Source: Planctomycetaceae bacterium (GTDB taxonomy: Bacteria; Planctomycetota; Planctomycetia; Pirellulales; Pirellulaceae). Taken from it: a stretch of 52,424 bases of DNA. Position numbers and translations under genes: made by a program. Positions 17,456-27,400 of this stretch are shown one piece after another. Positions within the stretch are counted from its first letter, which is position 1; each line of letters opens with the position of its first letter. The stretch is taken from assembly GCA_012959465.1 (NCBI GenBank), contig DUDC01000086.1, positions 1-52,424 of the forward strand, given 5' to 3'. The notes beneath the pieces are model-generated. The model was not told the origin of the DNA and made no database searches. It saw only the letters and a program-made list of their open reading frames with translations.

Positions 17456-17904
17456 GAACCGAATTCTCAAAGTGGTGCACGTCGATGGCTCCAATTGCGC
17501 ACAGCTAGGGTTTGAGTGTTTGGCACGCGAATTGCAAGCTGACATGTTAACGACAGCTGTCACAACCCTCAGGTGCGGCTTCGTTATCCCATCACGGATG
17601 GGAGGCCTGTCCCGCCAGGTCTTGAAGGACCCGATGAACGTCGGTCTTGCTAACGGTTTTTGGCAGAGTAATGCATCTTGATACGATAATAAAACCGTTG
17701 GTATGCCGGCGTTTATCGGCCTTCTTTCTGCCACGCTGACCGTCCACCCCGTTCAATGTATGGCACTGGCGAACTGCTGAGCCAAGCAGAATACAAGAAA
17801 TACCAACAGTCAGCAAACAGAGGTTGCCGCGGTGCTTTGAGAGGATCGGCATGACTCGTTGTCCAAAATGGTCGCTGTAAAGCAGAGGACATCGATTTTT
17901 TCTC
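17456..17904. other. Convergent intergenic region with two inverted repeats
   Basis: No gene was found in these 449 bases between convergent genes. It contains a perfect stem-loop TCCCATC-ACG-GATGGGA (17587-17603) and a 9-bp perfect inverted repeat AACGGTTTT / AAAACCGTT (17652-17660 and 17691-17699) with a 30-base spacer. Either could end transcription or be the remains of a small mobile repeat; no long T-tract follows the first. Confidence 0.45.
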
Positions 17905-18576
17905 TCAGAGGTCTAACTCATCCAGTTCATCGACAAGACTATCTAACTCGATATCCATTGCATCATCGTCATCCTCCGCGGAACTTGGTCCGAGTGGGAC
18001 AATGCTCTGGGACAATCCAGTGGACTCGACGGCTTGTCCGTTGTTGTTTGGGTCGTCGTCGCTGCTGAGCGGCGATGTGATCGGCTCATTTTGTTCTTTC
18101 ACTACGGTGTCCAGCGAGTTGTCCGTTTGCCTGTCAGGTGTCAGGCTGTCGATTCCGCTTATCGAGACCGTTTCGATCTGTGCGTCCTCACGGATGCGAG
18201 TTATTTCGTCACGCACTTCGCTGCGTCTGCGGTTGGCGACACAGACATGGTAGATTTTGCGGCGAGTTTGCTGCAGACGCAGTCGACCACTCGGCTCAAA
18301 GGTAGTCGGCCCCTGCTGGCCCTCGACTCCCAGTCGTTCCAATTCGACGAACACCTGCGACGAGTCGAGTGAGGACATGAGAACGAAATCACCTTGAAAT
18401 CCCAACAGACAGAGTCGATCCGTGTCATCGTCTTCAAGTTGGTCGAGAGCAGCGATCAAGCTGACTTCAATTCGATCTTCCATCAACAATTCAGCAATTA
18501 ACGTCTCTTCGTGATCTCTTTGCTGGGGGCCGATGTTGGTCCCTTGAGAGAACACGATCGGGATTTTAGCTGCCAT
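17905..18576 (-). CDS. Unknown protein with acidic C-terminal tail
   Basis: A 223-residue protein I do not recognise. Residues 1-130 look folded: a start KIPIVFSQGTNIG, an acidic middle around LEDDDTDRLCLLGFQGDFVLMSS and a strand-rich stretch RRKIYHVCVANRRRSEV. Residues 135-223 are low-complexity, with repeated S, D and N, and end in a strongly acidic segment (DDDDAMDIELDSLVDELDEL). No signal peptide or membrane segment is seen, so it is probably cytoplasmic. It lies 48 bases downstream of the DUF1805 gene on the same strand and probably shares its transcript. The acidic tail could contact a basic partner or nucleic-acid-binding protein. Coding is supported by length, composition and operon fit. 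Confidence 0.65.
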   Translation of the reverse strand: MAAKIPIVFSQGTNIGPQQRDHEETLIAELLMEDRIEVSLIAALDQLEDDDTDRLCLLGFQGDFVLMSSLDSSQVFVELERLGVEGQQGPTTFEPSGRLRLQQTRRKIYHVCVANRRRSEVRDEITRIREDAQIETVSISGIDSLTPDRQTDNSLDTVVKEQNEPITSPLSSDDDPNNNGQAVESTGLSQSIVPLGPSSAEDDDDAMDIELDSLVDELDELDL

Positions 18577-18624
18577 TGGTTGACTCGGTCGAAGAAAAGG
18601 CGAGGAATGAAGAGTGAATCATAA

Positions 18625-18957
18625 TCACGAGACGGCCAACATTTTTTCAACTGCGGCACGACCGGTCATTCCGATCGTGATACCCAACGCCTCGGCTTGC
18701 GGCGTCAAGCCGACGATCTTGGCATCGAACAGATCTTCGGGATCGACCAACGGATGTTCGGGAGTTCCCTTGGCGATAGCGATGGACTGCCCAAATTCGG
18801 CGGCGACCTCGGTGTTGTAAATACCGCATCCGACAATCCCCGTGGGGGTAATGATCGAACAGTATTGGCCGTTCTTCCAACGATTGCTGATCCCGATCGC
18901 GCTACCGTTTTCAAACTGCAGCGGTTGAACGATGGAGCGGGGGAGAGAATTCGTCAT
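18625..18957 (-). CDS. DUF1805-family protein (YunC-like)
   Basis: A 110-residue protein matching the DUF1805/YunC family of unknown function. Supporting features are the core YCSIITPTGIVGCGIYNT, the stretch AAEFGQSIAIAKGTPEHPL and the C-terminal signature GITIGMTGRAAVEKM, which mirrors the GMSGREAL end of the family. The ATG at 18957 is preferred over 18963 because GGAGG (18970-18966) is eight bases upstream of the former and only two from the latter; the open frame also extends further upstream. It is the first of two co-oriented minus-strand genes with the acidic-tailed protein downstream. Cytoplasmic; no pathway is known for the family. Confidence 0.82.
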   Translation of the reverse strand: MTNSLPRSIVQPLQFENGSAIGISNRWKNGQYCSIITPTGIVGCGIYNTEVAAEFGQSIAIAKGTPEHPLVDPEDLFDAKIVGLTPQAEALGITIGMTGRAAVEKMLAVS

Positions 18958-19070
18958 GAACATGACCTCCAAAAATACGCTGCATGTATGGTCGGCGAGG
19001 CGCGGTGGCCTCCACAAACGCCAATTCTACACGGTCGAGAAGCGCGAGCGAAGGGGCAAGAGTCAGCCCG

Positions 19071-19997
19071 CTACAGCGATTCAGTGATTTCGAATTGTTC
19101 GTGCTTCCGGGTACCCCGGCGGACAGACACGACGGGTAGTCCCACGAACTTACGCCTGACTTCTTCGATCGCTTCGATTGGCGAATTCCCATGAACAAAC
19201 AGCCCGTAATGGAGACGAAGTGGCGCCGCGCTTTTCAATAATCGGTTCTGTTTCATACAGAACGAAGCGCCCATCCAGCCGTCTTCTCGCACATGCCAGT
19301 GAGTCGGGTAGCCGGGGTTATCGGGATGATCAAAAAAGGTGATCCCTTCACGCTTCACACCAAACGTGTTCTCAGGCACTGGGCCAGAATAATCGACCCA
19401 CCGCGCGGATTCGCCGAAGATCTGTGTTTCACCTTGTCGTTTTTCGCTATCGCGGATCGTACCACCGCCGAAGTGGACCGAAAGGTGTTTTGCCATTCGA
19501 ACGGCGAGCAGCCCGAAATTGGTGGTCCCGAGTTCCAATTGTTCAGCGCGCGGAGTGAGCGTTGTTTGGACATCAAGGAGAAGTTCTCGATCTTCTAGTG
19601 GCCAAAGAGTAAGGAATACATCTTGTTCGATCAGCTCGGCCGGATCATGCCCGTCGTACCAGCCGAGCCGAACGGCAAGGCGGGCATACGTGTCCCGATC
19701 TTCGTACACCAGCCAAGATTTCTGTCGAATACGAGCTGACGACTGGTTACTCCAAAAATCGATTCCCAACACTTTTTGATGCGCGAACCAGACGCTCTGA
19801 TGGTGGTCGTGATTTGGTGCGCCTGGATGGCCCATTCTTGTGACTTCCAATCCACTTGGGCCGATCACAGGATAGAAGAAAGGCCGCGGCGCCGTTGTGC
19901 CACCGTGCCAGCCCAAACGCCGTTCGCCATCGACCTCAAGGGCAATCTCTTGACTGGGAAGCGGAACGATTCGGCAGCGTGGGAATGGAATGGGCAT
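19071..19997 (-). CDS. DUF6807 (PmoA-like) family protein
   Basis: Probable member of the family often labelled methane oxygenase PmoA-like (DUF6807), which is common in planctomycetes and is not methane oxygenase. Typical features are RPFFYPVIGPSGLEVTR, the histidine cluster APNHDHHQSVWFAHQ, LGIDFW, and the closing GYPTHWHVREDGWMGASF with RLHYGLFVHG. The many conserved histidines suggest metal or sugar binding. Length is 308 residues from ATG 19997; the open frame extends 62 codons upstream, where a hydrophobic run LLVALLLAM lies just before this ATG and no good start codon or ribosome site is visible, so the start is uncertain. It follows the aldolase gene by 17 bases on the same strand and is probably co-transcribed with it. 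Confidence 0.75.
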   Translation of the reverse strand: MPIPFPRCRIVPLPSQEIALEVDGERRLGWHGGTTAPRPFFYPVIGPSGLEVTRMGHPGAPNHDHHQSVWFAHQKVLGIDFWSNQSSARIRQKSWLVYEDRDTYARLAVRLGWYDGHDPAELIEQDVFLTLWPLEDRELLLDVQTTLTPRAEQLELGTTNFGLLAVRMAKHLSVHFGGGTIRDSEKRQGETQIFGESARWVDYSGPVPENTFGVKREGITFFDHPDNPGYPTHWHVREDGWMGASFCMKQNRLLKSAAPLRLHYGLFVHGNSPIEAIEEVRRKFVGLPVVSVRRGTRKHEQFEITESL

Positions 19998-20014
19998 GGC
20001 GAGTAGGAGTGCGA

Positions 20015-20794
20015 CTAGGAGAGGGTTGAAATTTTGAACGATTCCTGTAGATTGTGAATTCCACGACGCAACGCGTGGATTTCGTTGCCGAACGTCGGCA
20101 AGCGGCAACCGAGGTCGATGGCCTTTTTCGCGAATTCCGCATCTGGCGCTACACAGCCCCAGACTTTCCCATACAAACGACACGCCTCCGAAACCGCTTC
20201 AATGCCTGCCCAGAGTTTTTCGTGGTGGTATTGGCCGACGACGCCCAATGACAGTGACAGATCGGACGGTCCGACAAACAGCATGTTCACCGCGGGCAGG
20301 GCTGCGATTTGTTTCACTTCGTCGAGTGCGCCAAGCGTTTCAATTTGAATTCCCACGAAGACCTGCTCGTTGGCCTGTTCGATAAACTCGGCAGGGGGTA
20401 TGCCGTAATAATCCGCGTCGCGACCGCTTGGGTTCAGTCCCCGCACTCCAGTCGGATCGAAACGGCACCAGGACGCAAATTCTTCGGCGTGATCGGCAGA
20501 GTGAATTTGCGCGGCCATTACCCCACCGGCACCGGCCTCGAGGCACTGCGTCACTTGATGGTAGCCGGTCGGCGGCATGCGGACGAAGTTCGGCAACTGG
20601 TTGGCTCGCGCCGCGACACATAGCGACATTAGCTGCTGTGTATCGGCCGATGCGTGCTCTTGGTCGATCCACAGGCCGCGGTAAAAATCAAATTGTCCGA
20701 ATAACTCCAAGATAAGCGGATGAAACAACCGGTTTACCGCAAACAGGGGTAGGACCTGATCGCCTTCTAGAAGCGTGTGCCAACAAGTGCTCAT
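20015..20794 (-). CDS. HpcH/HpaI-family aldolase
   Basis: Cytoplasmic metal-dependent class II aldolase of the HpcH/HpaI (2-keto-3-deoxy acid aldolase/citrate lyase beta) family, 259 residues. Seen are the WIDQEHA start of the barrel (usual form D-x-E-H), PTGYHQVTQCLEAGAGGVMAAQ (the catalytic-site strand with a gapped PxG), IQIETLGAL (metal-binding glutamate in the IxxETxxA motif) and VGPSDLSLSLG (metal and pyruvate site). Family enzymes cleave 4-hydroxy-2-keto acids to pyruvate and an aldehyde. It heads a minus-strand pair with the DUF6807 gene and is divergent from the UDP-sugar pyrophosphorylase gene. The exact substrate cannot be read from sequence; a sugar-acid derivative fits the surroundings. 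Confidence 0.88.
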   Translation of the reverse strand: MSTCWHTLLEGDQVLPLFAVNRLFHPLILELFGQFDFYRGLWIDQEHASADTQQLMSLCVAARANQLPNFVRMPPTGYHQVTQCLEAGAGGVMAAQIHSADHAEEFASWCRFDPTGVRGLNPSGRDADYYGIPPAEFIEQANEQVFVGIQIETLGALDEVKQIAALPAVNMLFVGPSDLSLSLGVVGQYHHEKLWAGIEAVSEACRLYGKVWGCVAPDAEFAKKAIDLGCRLPTFGNEIHALRRGIHNLQESFKISTLS

Positions 20795-20997
20795 CGTTCG
20801 TCCTTCGTTTGATGATCTGCCATGTCATGTTGCTGGCATTGTCGCACAATTGATGCGCGTTTCCAGTGAGGCACAGTTGATGCGATTTTCGCGATTCACT
20901 CAAGTATCGTGCATTCGGACTCTAGCCGCCTTCCCTCGCAACTTCTTCCTCGCTAAAGTCAAAGTTCTAATAACAGCACGTAGGAGAGACAGAAACC

Positions 20998-22377
20998 ATG
21001 AGTTCACTCGGTTCCATTTCGCCGTTGGGGAAGCGGTATCTGAATGGCGACATGAAGCAGAAGCCGTTGCGCGGGAACATTTCGTTGAGTTCCAAAGACG
21101 ACGTCCGGAGACTGGAAGCGTTTTCGGACAGTGATCGTACGCGGCACCGAGACTTGGGAATTGAGGCGTTGCGGGCGGGTCGCGTCGCGTTCACCGTGCT
21201 GGCTGCCGGGGCCAGTTCTCGCATGAGTTTGAACGACTTGCCAACGGAAGTTGTTGAGATGTTAAAGCGATCTGGCAAGCACGATCTCCCGCTGAGCAAG
21301 GCTCTCGTTCCGGTGATTGAACGAGCCGGTAAAGTTTACAACTTTTTAGATTTGTTTCTGTTGAACTGCCGCCGGTACTTGGAGCAATACGCGGCTCGCG
21401 CGAAGACAGTCATTTTCGTCAGTGAAATGAACGCGGACGAAATTCGCCGCCACATGGAGTTCTGTGACCGACAGGGACTACCCGAGGCGGACGTGTTGGA
21501 TTTTGTGCAACCTATCGAGCTGCAAATGGTCGCCACTGTGGCCGATTTAAAAAAAGCGGAATCGAATTTTAAGGCTGAGACGTTTGCCTCGGCAGAGTCC
21601 TTTTCCGTCGAGTATGCAGGGAACGAATTGCCGCAGCGAAAGCCTGCTGGACACGGTGAGTTCCTGCACCAAATGGTTGCGTCCGGAACGTTAGCTCGTT
21701 TGTTGGACGATGGCGTTGAGTTTATTTCGGTGCGGAACATCGACAACACGGCAGCGGTCTTGGACGACAATTGGAGCGAGGCGTTGGGATGGATGATCTC
21801 GCAGGAATCGGACATTCTCCTGGAGGTATCACAACGTCCAGAAGGACAGCAAGGCGGCGCGTTGATTCGTGCAAACGGTGACTGGCGAATTGCCGAGGAC
21901 CCATCGTTTGATGGTACAGAGTGGAAAGCCAAGGACTCGTTCTATATGAACAACGCGGTGGCGATCATCGCGCTGAAATACCTGCTTAAGATCTACAACA
22001 CAACCGCGGAAGAAGTGCTCAGTGGCGACACCGAACTCTGGTCCGAGATTGCTGATCGTGGCCAACGCAAATTCCCGATGCTTATCGAGGCCAAACCTGT
22101 CGTTTTGGACGATGGGCAAGTGGTCGGCGCCGTGATTCCCGAGACGAATATGTGGGAGTCCACCGGTGTGGGCAATGATTTGATTGTCACGGCACTCGCT
22201 GTAGACTCTGACCGCAACGCCGGCGACTTGTTTTCATTGGATGCGACAGAGCAGCAACGGATAGCGGAGCGGGTCCGCTTCTCACCGACAAAGAACTGGA
22301 GTGACTATAGTGACGAGCGTAAACAACTGATTGCCCGTTACATCGCGTCACGCATCGTCGACGGTACACTCGCATAA
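20998..22377 (+). CDS. UDPGP-family UTP--sugar-1-phosphate uridylyltransferase
   Basis: Cytoplasmic nucleotidyltransferase of 459 residues in the UDPGP family (the eukaryotic-type UDP-glucose/UDP-GlcNAc pyrophosphorylase fold, unrelated in detail to bacterial GalU). Seen are the nucleotide-binding loop VLAAGASSRM (about 67-76), a lysine-bearing LSKALVPV stretch, PAGHGEFLHQMVASG, and the sugar-site segment ISVRNIDNTAAV. The enzyme would make a UDP-sugar and pyrophosphate from UTP and a sugar 1-phosphate, feeding polysaccharide or envelope synthesis. An AGGAGA ribosome site lies about ten bases ahead of ATG 20998. The gene is divergent from the aldolase gene across a 203-base gap that should hold both promoters. 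Which sugar is used cannot be decided here. Confidence 0.88.
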   Translation: MSSLGSISPLGKRYLNGDMKQKPLRGNISLSSKDDVRRLEAFSDSDRTRHRDLGIEALRAGRVAFTVLAAGASSRMSLNDLPTEVVEMLKRSGKHDLPLSKALVPVIERAGKVYNFLDLFLLNCRRYLEQYAARAKTVIFVSEMNADEIRRHMEFCDRQGLPEADVLDFVQPIELQMVATVADLKKAESNFKAETFASAESFSVEYAGNELPQRKPAGHGEFLHQMVASGTLARLLDDGVEFISVRNIDNTAAVLDDNWSEALGWMISQESDILLEVSQRPEGQQGGALIRANGDWRIAEDPSFDGTEWKAKDSFYMNNAVAIIALKYLLKIYNTTAEEVLSGDTELWSEIADRGQRKFPMLIEAKPVVLDDGQVVGAVIPETNMWESTGVGNDLIVTALAVDSDRNAGDLFSLDATEQQRIAERVRFSPTKNWSDYSDERKQLIARYIASRIVDGTLA

Positions 22378-22415
22378 ACGGCCTTCGCCGTATTGCGACT
22401 CGCTCTGTTTTACCG

Positions 22416-23249
22416 TTGCATGGAATCGACGAGTACCGAAACCCGCCGTACAATGAGTCCGATCCATCTCAGCCCACTGCATGCAGGATTGTTCTGATCG
22501 ATTTTCCGACGGTCTATTTCTTGGTACTTGGAATTATCTTCGTTGCCGCGACGGTTCGCGCTACGCTGGGGTTTGGGGATGCCGTGTTGGCAATGCCCTT
22601 GTTGACTTTGCTGATGCTGCCGACGAAGGCCGCAGCGGTGATGGCATTGTGTTCGCTGATGATCGCTGCTTGGATGACTTGCCGCGATTGGCGTGACATT
22701 GCGTTTGACAAGACTTGGCGTCTGTTGCTGACGGTTTGCTTGGGGATGCCAATCGGTGTCTTTTTCCTGAAACATGTCGACCCTAACGGCGTGAAAGCCG
22801 CTCTGGGGATCGTTGTTGTTGGTTTCGCAGTGTTCCGGCTTCGCGGCGGATTCCAGTTAAAACGGACAGCCAATTGGTTGACGTACGCGGTCGGATTTGT
22901 AACTGGTGTGATGTTCGGTGCCTTCAACATTCTTGGGGTCATTCTGGCCATGTACGGATCATTGTGCGGTTGGGACGCTAGGCGATTGCGAATGACTTTG
23001 CAGGGGGTCATGTTGCCGGCGGGTGTTGCGTTGGTCAGCTATCGTTGGGCCGAAGGTTCAATCACTCTGGATACGTTGAAGTTGTTTGCTTACACTTTGC
23101 CTCTGCTCCTCATCGCTGGCCTCATTGGGCAATTTGCGTCTCACCGAGTGAATGCACGGCGTTTCGAGCCAATTCTCACTGCCTCGCTGTTCATCGTTGG
23201 TGGCATGCTTCTTGTCTCCATCTGGATTGGTTATAAAACGGGACCGTAA
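22416..23249 (+). CDS. TauE/SafE-family sulfite exporter-like permease
   Basis: Polytopic inner-membrane protein of the TauE/SafE family, about eight hydrophobic segments. The family layout is visible: FLVLGIIFVAATVRATLGFGDAVLAMPLL as the first repeat with its GFGD loop, then a second half resembling it (GVMFGAFNILGVILAMY). Members move sulfite, sulfoacetate or other organosulfur anions out of, or into, the cytoplasm. The start is uncertain: the TTG at 22416 adds a 30-residue hydrophilic leader, no ribosome site is visible, and no closer ATG is in frame. It lies 38 bases after the UDPGP gene. Sulfate or sulfite released by sulfatases would be a plausible substrate in this organism, but that is an inference. 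Confidence 0.85.
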   Translation: MHGIDEYRNPPYNESDPSQPTACRIVLIDFPTVYFLVLGIIFVAATVRATLGFGDAVLAMPLLTLLMLPTKAAAVMALCSLMIAAWMTCRDWRDIAFDKTWRLLLTVCLGMPIGVFFLKHVDPNGVKAALGIVVVGFAVFRLRGGFQLKRTANWLTYAVGFVTGVMFGAFNILGVILAMYGSLCGWDARRLRMTLQGVMLPAGVALVSYRWAEGSITLDTLKLFAYTLPLLLIAGLIGQFASHRVNARRFEPILTASLFIVGGMLLVSIWIGYKTGP

Positions 23250-23341
23250 GTCTCGACGTTTCTACTTTCCTCTGTCGGCTGACTTTGTGCAGATTGCAAG
23301 CCTCGTGATCGCGGCAAATTTTCTTAAGCAGGAGCAGAAGC

Positions 23342-24295
23342 GTGCTGGCCGGAATCATTGACGAAAAACGCAAAGTCCGGCTCGTTGAAGTTGACGAGCC
23401 AGCATTGGGTGATGGGCATGGTCAAATCCTGTTCCAACCAGAATTAGCATGTCTATGTGGATCGGACCTGCCGTATTTTACGGGCCAGACACCGGAGTTT
23501 CCCGGAGTTGTTGGACAGTCATTGCACGAGATGATCGGCACCGTTGTCGCGACGACTGGCGACAGATTTCAAGCCGGAGATCGAGTGTTGTGCGTACCAA
23601 AAAACCACCTCGGTCTTTGCGAACGGTTTGTCGAAAGTGAGGAACAGGCGATTCCCTTGGATCCTCGGGCCAGCGACGACGAAGCGCTGTTAGCTCAGCC
23701 GTTGGGCACCGTGATTTTCGCGATGCGAAAACTACCAAATGTACTTGGGCAGGACGTGGCGGTAGTAGGGCAGGGTCCGATGGGGCAGCTCTTTTGTGCC
23801 GTGTTGCGCAATCTCGGCGCGCGTCGTATTATTGCGATCGACCGACTGTCGGAGCGATTGAAAATGAGCTCGACCATGGGTGCAAACCATCTAGTTCACG
23901 CCGGTGAGCAGGATGTGCAGCAGGTCGTGTCGGAGATCACGGATGGAAGGATGGTCGATATCGTTGTCGAGGCCGTCGGTCATGAAGACCAGGCCTTCAA
24001 TATGTGCACCGACCTCTGTAAGGCAAGCGGACGCATATTGTTCTTCGGCGTCCCACCCGAACAGATCGACGGGCTCTTGTGGCGGAAGCTCTTTTGGAAG
24101 AACATCGAGGTGACAACGAGTGTCGGACCGGACTTTGCCCTCGACTTTCCGCTGGCGATGCAGTGGATCGCCGAAGGGCGAATTAATGTCAAGCCAATCG
24201 TTACACACCGCTTCCCTTTGGCCAGAATTCAGGAAGCATTCGAAACATTCGTTGACCGCAGTGATGGTGCGCTGAAGGTGTTTATTGAGTTCTGA
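23342..24295 (+). CDS. Zinc-type alcohol dehydrogenase-like MDR oxidoreductase
   Basis: Medium-chain dehydrogenase/reductase, 317 residues. The N-terminal GroES-like part has the catalytic-zinc cysteine in CLCGSDLPYFTG and a histidine in GQSLHEMIG. The four-cysteine structural-zinc lobe is shortened to a stretch with one cysteine (NHLGLCERF), so the structural zinc is probably absent. The Rossmann part has VAVVGQGPMGQLFCAVL (nucleotide loop, GxGxxG) and an acidic IAIDRLSERL suggesting NAD preference. GTG 23342 is preceded by AGGAG. It would oxidise a sugar or polyol using NAD(H); the substrate is unknown. Its place among sugar-processing genes supports a carbohydrate role. Confidence 0.88.
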   Translation: MLAGIIDEKRKVRLVEVDEPALGDGHGQILFQPELACLCGSDLPYFTGQTPEFPGVVGQSLHEMIGTVVATTGDRFQAGDRVLCVPKNHLGLCERFVESEEQAIPLDPRASDDEALLAQPLGTVIFAMRKLPNVLGQDVAVVGQGPMGQLFCAVLRNLGARRIIAIDRLSERLKMSSTMGANHLVHAGEQDVQQVVSEITDGRMVDIVVEAVGHEDQAFNMCTDLCKASGRILFFGVPPEQIDGLLWRKLFWKNIEVTTSVGPDFALDFPLAMQWIAEGRINVKPIVTHRFPLARIQEAFETFVDRSDGALKVFIEF

Positions 24296-24492
24296 CTGAG
24301 TTTACCACCAAATCAGCACGTTGGTCGCTTTCGCCGAGAGTGACCAGAACGGCCAATCAACGATCCGACGGTGATGCACGATCTTTTTTGGCCCAAGCAT
24401 CCGATGAGTGCCTGTGGGGCCGCGTCGCTGGTTGTACAATCGAAAGTCCATCCCGACGGTCAACATTCAATTATGCGGCGGATAGACATCCC

Positions 24493-27400
24493 ATGAGAAA
24501 ATCATTGGTCTTGCTTGTGCTCGTGTGTGGATTATTGACGGGGTCTAGAGTCTTGATGGCGCAACAGCCGTGGAAGGCAGTGGCCATACCTGACCAATGG
24601 AAGCGACCACCAGCGGAGATCCAATCCAAAGGCAATGGGTTTGCGTGGTACGTCTGCCGTTTTCGTGCTCCTGCGGATTGGGCAAAGCAGCGTCCCCAGT
24701 TGTTTGCCGAACCCGCGGACGATGCTCGTCAATATTTCTTAGATGGGACGCGAGTGGCCTCATGTGGTGTATTTCCTCCTCAGTATCGAAGTGGCCTGGG
24801 ATCTGCCGATCGTTATGCCATTCCGCCCAAGGCCTGGGCCGACTCGGCAGAACATACAATGGCGATTCGACTCTATCTGAACGCGTCTCGCACAAACTTC
24901 AACGTTGCGGCACCGGTGATCTTCGCCGGTGATGACGCGATCCGTCTACGAGGTGAATGGAGTTTCCATGTCGGGGACCTTCAAGATCTTGACTTGCTGG
25001 CCAATGTCGAAGCGGCATTTGTCGGCAAGATTGAGGCGCGAGAGATTGTCGAAGCAACCTTGAAGAAGTTGGACAATGACGCGGGACCACAGACGACTGC
25101 TCAGGCTTTGGAGAAATTCAAAGTGCCTGATGATCTAGCCGTAGATCTGGTATTAAGTGACCCGGACATCGGTCAACCATTGTCGGTCAAGTTTGATGCC
25201 AAAGGACGTCTATGGGTTGTCGAGTACCTGCAATATCCGAACCCGGCGGGGCTCACGATGCTCAGCCGCGACAAATACCTGAGGGCCGTGTACGACAAAG
25301 TGCCCGCGGCTCCGCCCAACCACTTTCCCGGTGCGGACAAGATCACGATCCATGAGGACCGTGATGGGGACGGCTACTTCGAGACGCACAAGACGTTTGT
25401 CGACGGGCTGAGTTTGGTTTCGTCGTTTGCAATTGGGGGCGGCGGAGTTTGGGTGCTGAATCCACCGTACTTGTTGTTTTATCCGGACAAGGACGGGGAC
25501 GATGTGCCGGATGGTGATCCGGAAGTTCGGTTGCAAGGATTCGGCATGGAAGATTCCCACTCGATCGCGAACAGTATTCGCTGGGGGCCCGATGGCTGGT
25601 TGTACGCTGCTCAAGGCAGTACCGTTACGGGTCAAATTCGTGCACCGTCCGACAAACCTACAGCGGCCGTGCACTCGATGGGACAGCTAATCTGGCGATA
25701 TCATCCGACCGCGCGGAAGTATGAGATATTTGCAGAGGGCGGTGGTAACACGTTTGGCGTGGAGATTGACAGCGACGGCCGAGTTTATTCGGGGCACAAT
25801 GGTGGCGACACGCGAGGATTCCATTACGTGCAGGGCGGGTACTACCGAAAGGGATTCGGTAAACATGGGGAATTGTCCAATCCGTACGCCTACGGGTATT
25901 TTGCCGCAATGGCGCACCATAAGGTACTGCGTTTTACGCACACGTTCATTTTCTATGAAGCAGATGCGTTGCCAAAGAAGTACCAGGGACAACTGTTTGG
26001 CGTTCAGCCATTGTTGAGCCACGTGGTGATTAGTGACGTGAGCGCTGATCGCTCGTCATTCCGGACGAAGGACATTGGGTATGCGATTGAATCTTCAGAC
26101 CCGTGGTTCCGTCCAGTCGACGTGCAACTGGGTCCTGATGGTTCGATCTACGTGGCGGATCTTTACGAACAGAGGATCGACCACGCCAGCCATTATCAGG
26201 GTCGCGTGCATCGGGAATCGGGCCGCATTTATCGAATCCGCAACAAGGACGGGCGATCGAAACCCGTGCTTTTGGACGGGCTGTCGGACGAGGAACTACT
26301 GTCGAAGTTGTTAGACCCGAACCGATGGGTTCGGCAAACCGCTCTACAATTATGGTCTGATCGACCGCAACGACAGAAGTGGGTGCCGCAGTTACTCGAT
26401 CGTCTCGCCGCGGCCGACGGACAGATTGCCTTGGAGCTGCTGTGGACGCTGCACCGTAGCGGCGGGTTCGACCAGACGGTGGCGATGGAACTAATTCACC
26501 ACAAAACGCCACAAGTTCGCGAGTGGACCGTGCGTTTGATCGGCGATCAACTGGCGGTAACTCAATCGATTGCCGAGGAACTTATCGAATTGGCCAGAGG
26601 TGAGCCGAACGTTCACGTTCGAAGTCAGCTGGCGTCAACTGCGAGACGGATCCCGGGAGTCTACGCGATACCTTTAATCGCGACGCTGGCCGCACGGCGG
26701 GGAGATGCGGGTGAAATTCACATCCCACTGCTTCTATGGTGGGCACTCGAACATCATGCAGACGATCAAGGTGAGGTGATCATCGACTTGCTGCGGGACA
26801 AGAATCTCTGGGCCGCTCCTCTTGTAAAGGACCAACTCATTCCTCGTCTTGCTCGCAGATGGGCCAGTGGCAAGCGAAGGGACATGCTCCGCTTAGCCAA
26901 GTTGTTTGCTGCAGCACCCACCAGTGCTGACACCAAACAGCTCTTAACGGGAGTCGAGCAGGCTTTTCAAGGACGATCACTTGCCGGAGTGCCCAAGGAA
27001 CTTGCCGATGCAATCGCTGCCACCGGTGGCGCATCGTTGGCGCTACGCGTTCGGCAAGGCGACCGAAAAGCGATTGACGAGGCGGTGAGTGTGATTCGAG
27101 ACGCCAGAGCCGACGCTAAACAGCGGAGACAAAACATCGAACTCCTCGCACAACTTGGCGAACTGCAACTAGTACCCATATTGTTAGGCTTGGTGCAGAA
27201 TGATCCGTCGCAAGACGTTCGCGCTACAGCGATAAGTGGCTTGGGGAATTTCGACGCGGCGCGTATTCCCCAGGAGTTACTCGCTTTATTACCTAAGCTG
27301 AATGACGATCTGCGGGCGGTGACTGTTGAGGTGCTGGCGACACGGTCGAGCTGGACTGTGGCACTATTGGGCGAATTGAAGGCCGGCAGGATCGAAAAGG

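Noticed and set aside
19071..19997. Methane monooxygenase subunit, as the PmoA label implies
   Set aside because: The protein has no membrane segments and belongs to the unrelated DUF6807 family; the label is a known misnomer.
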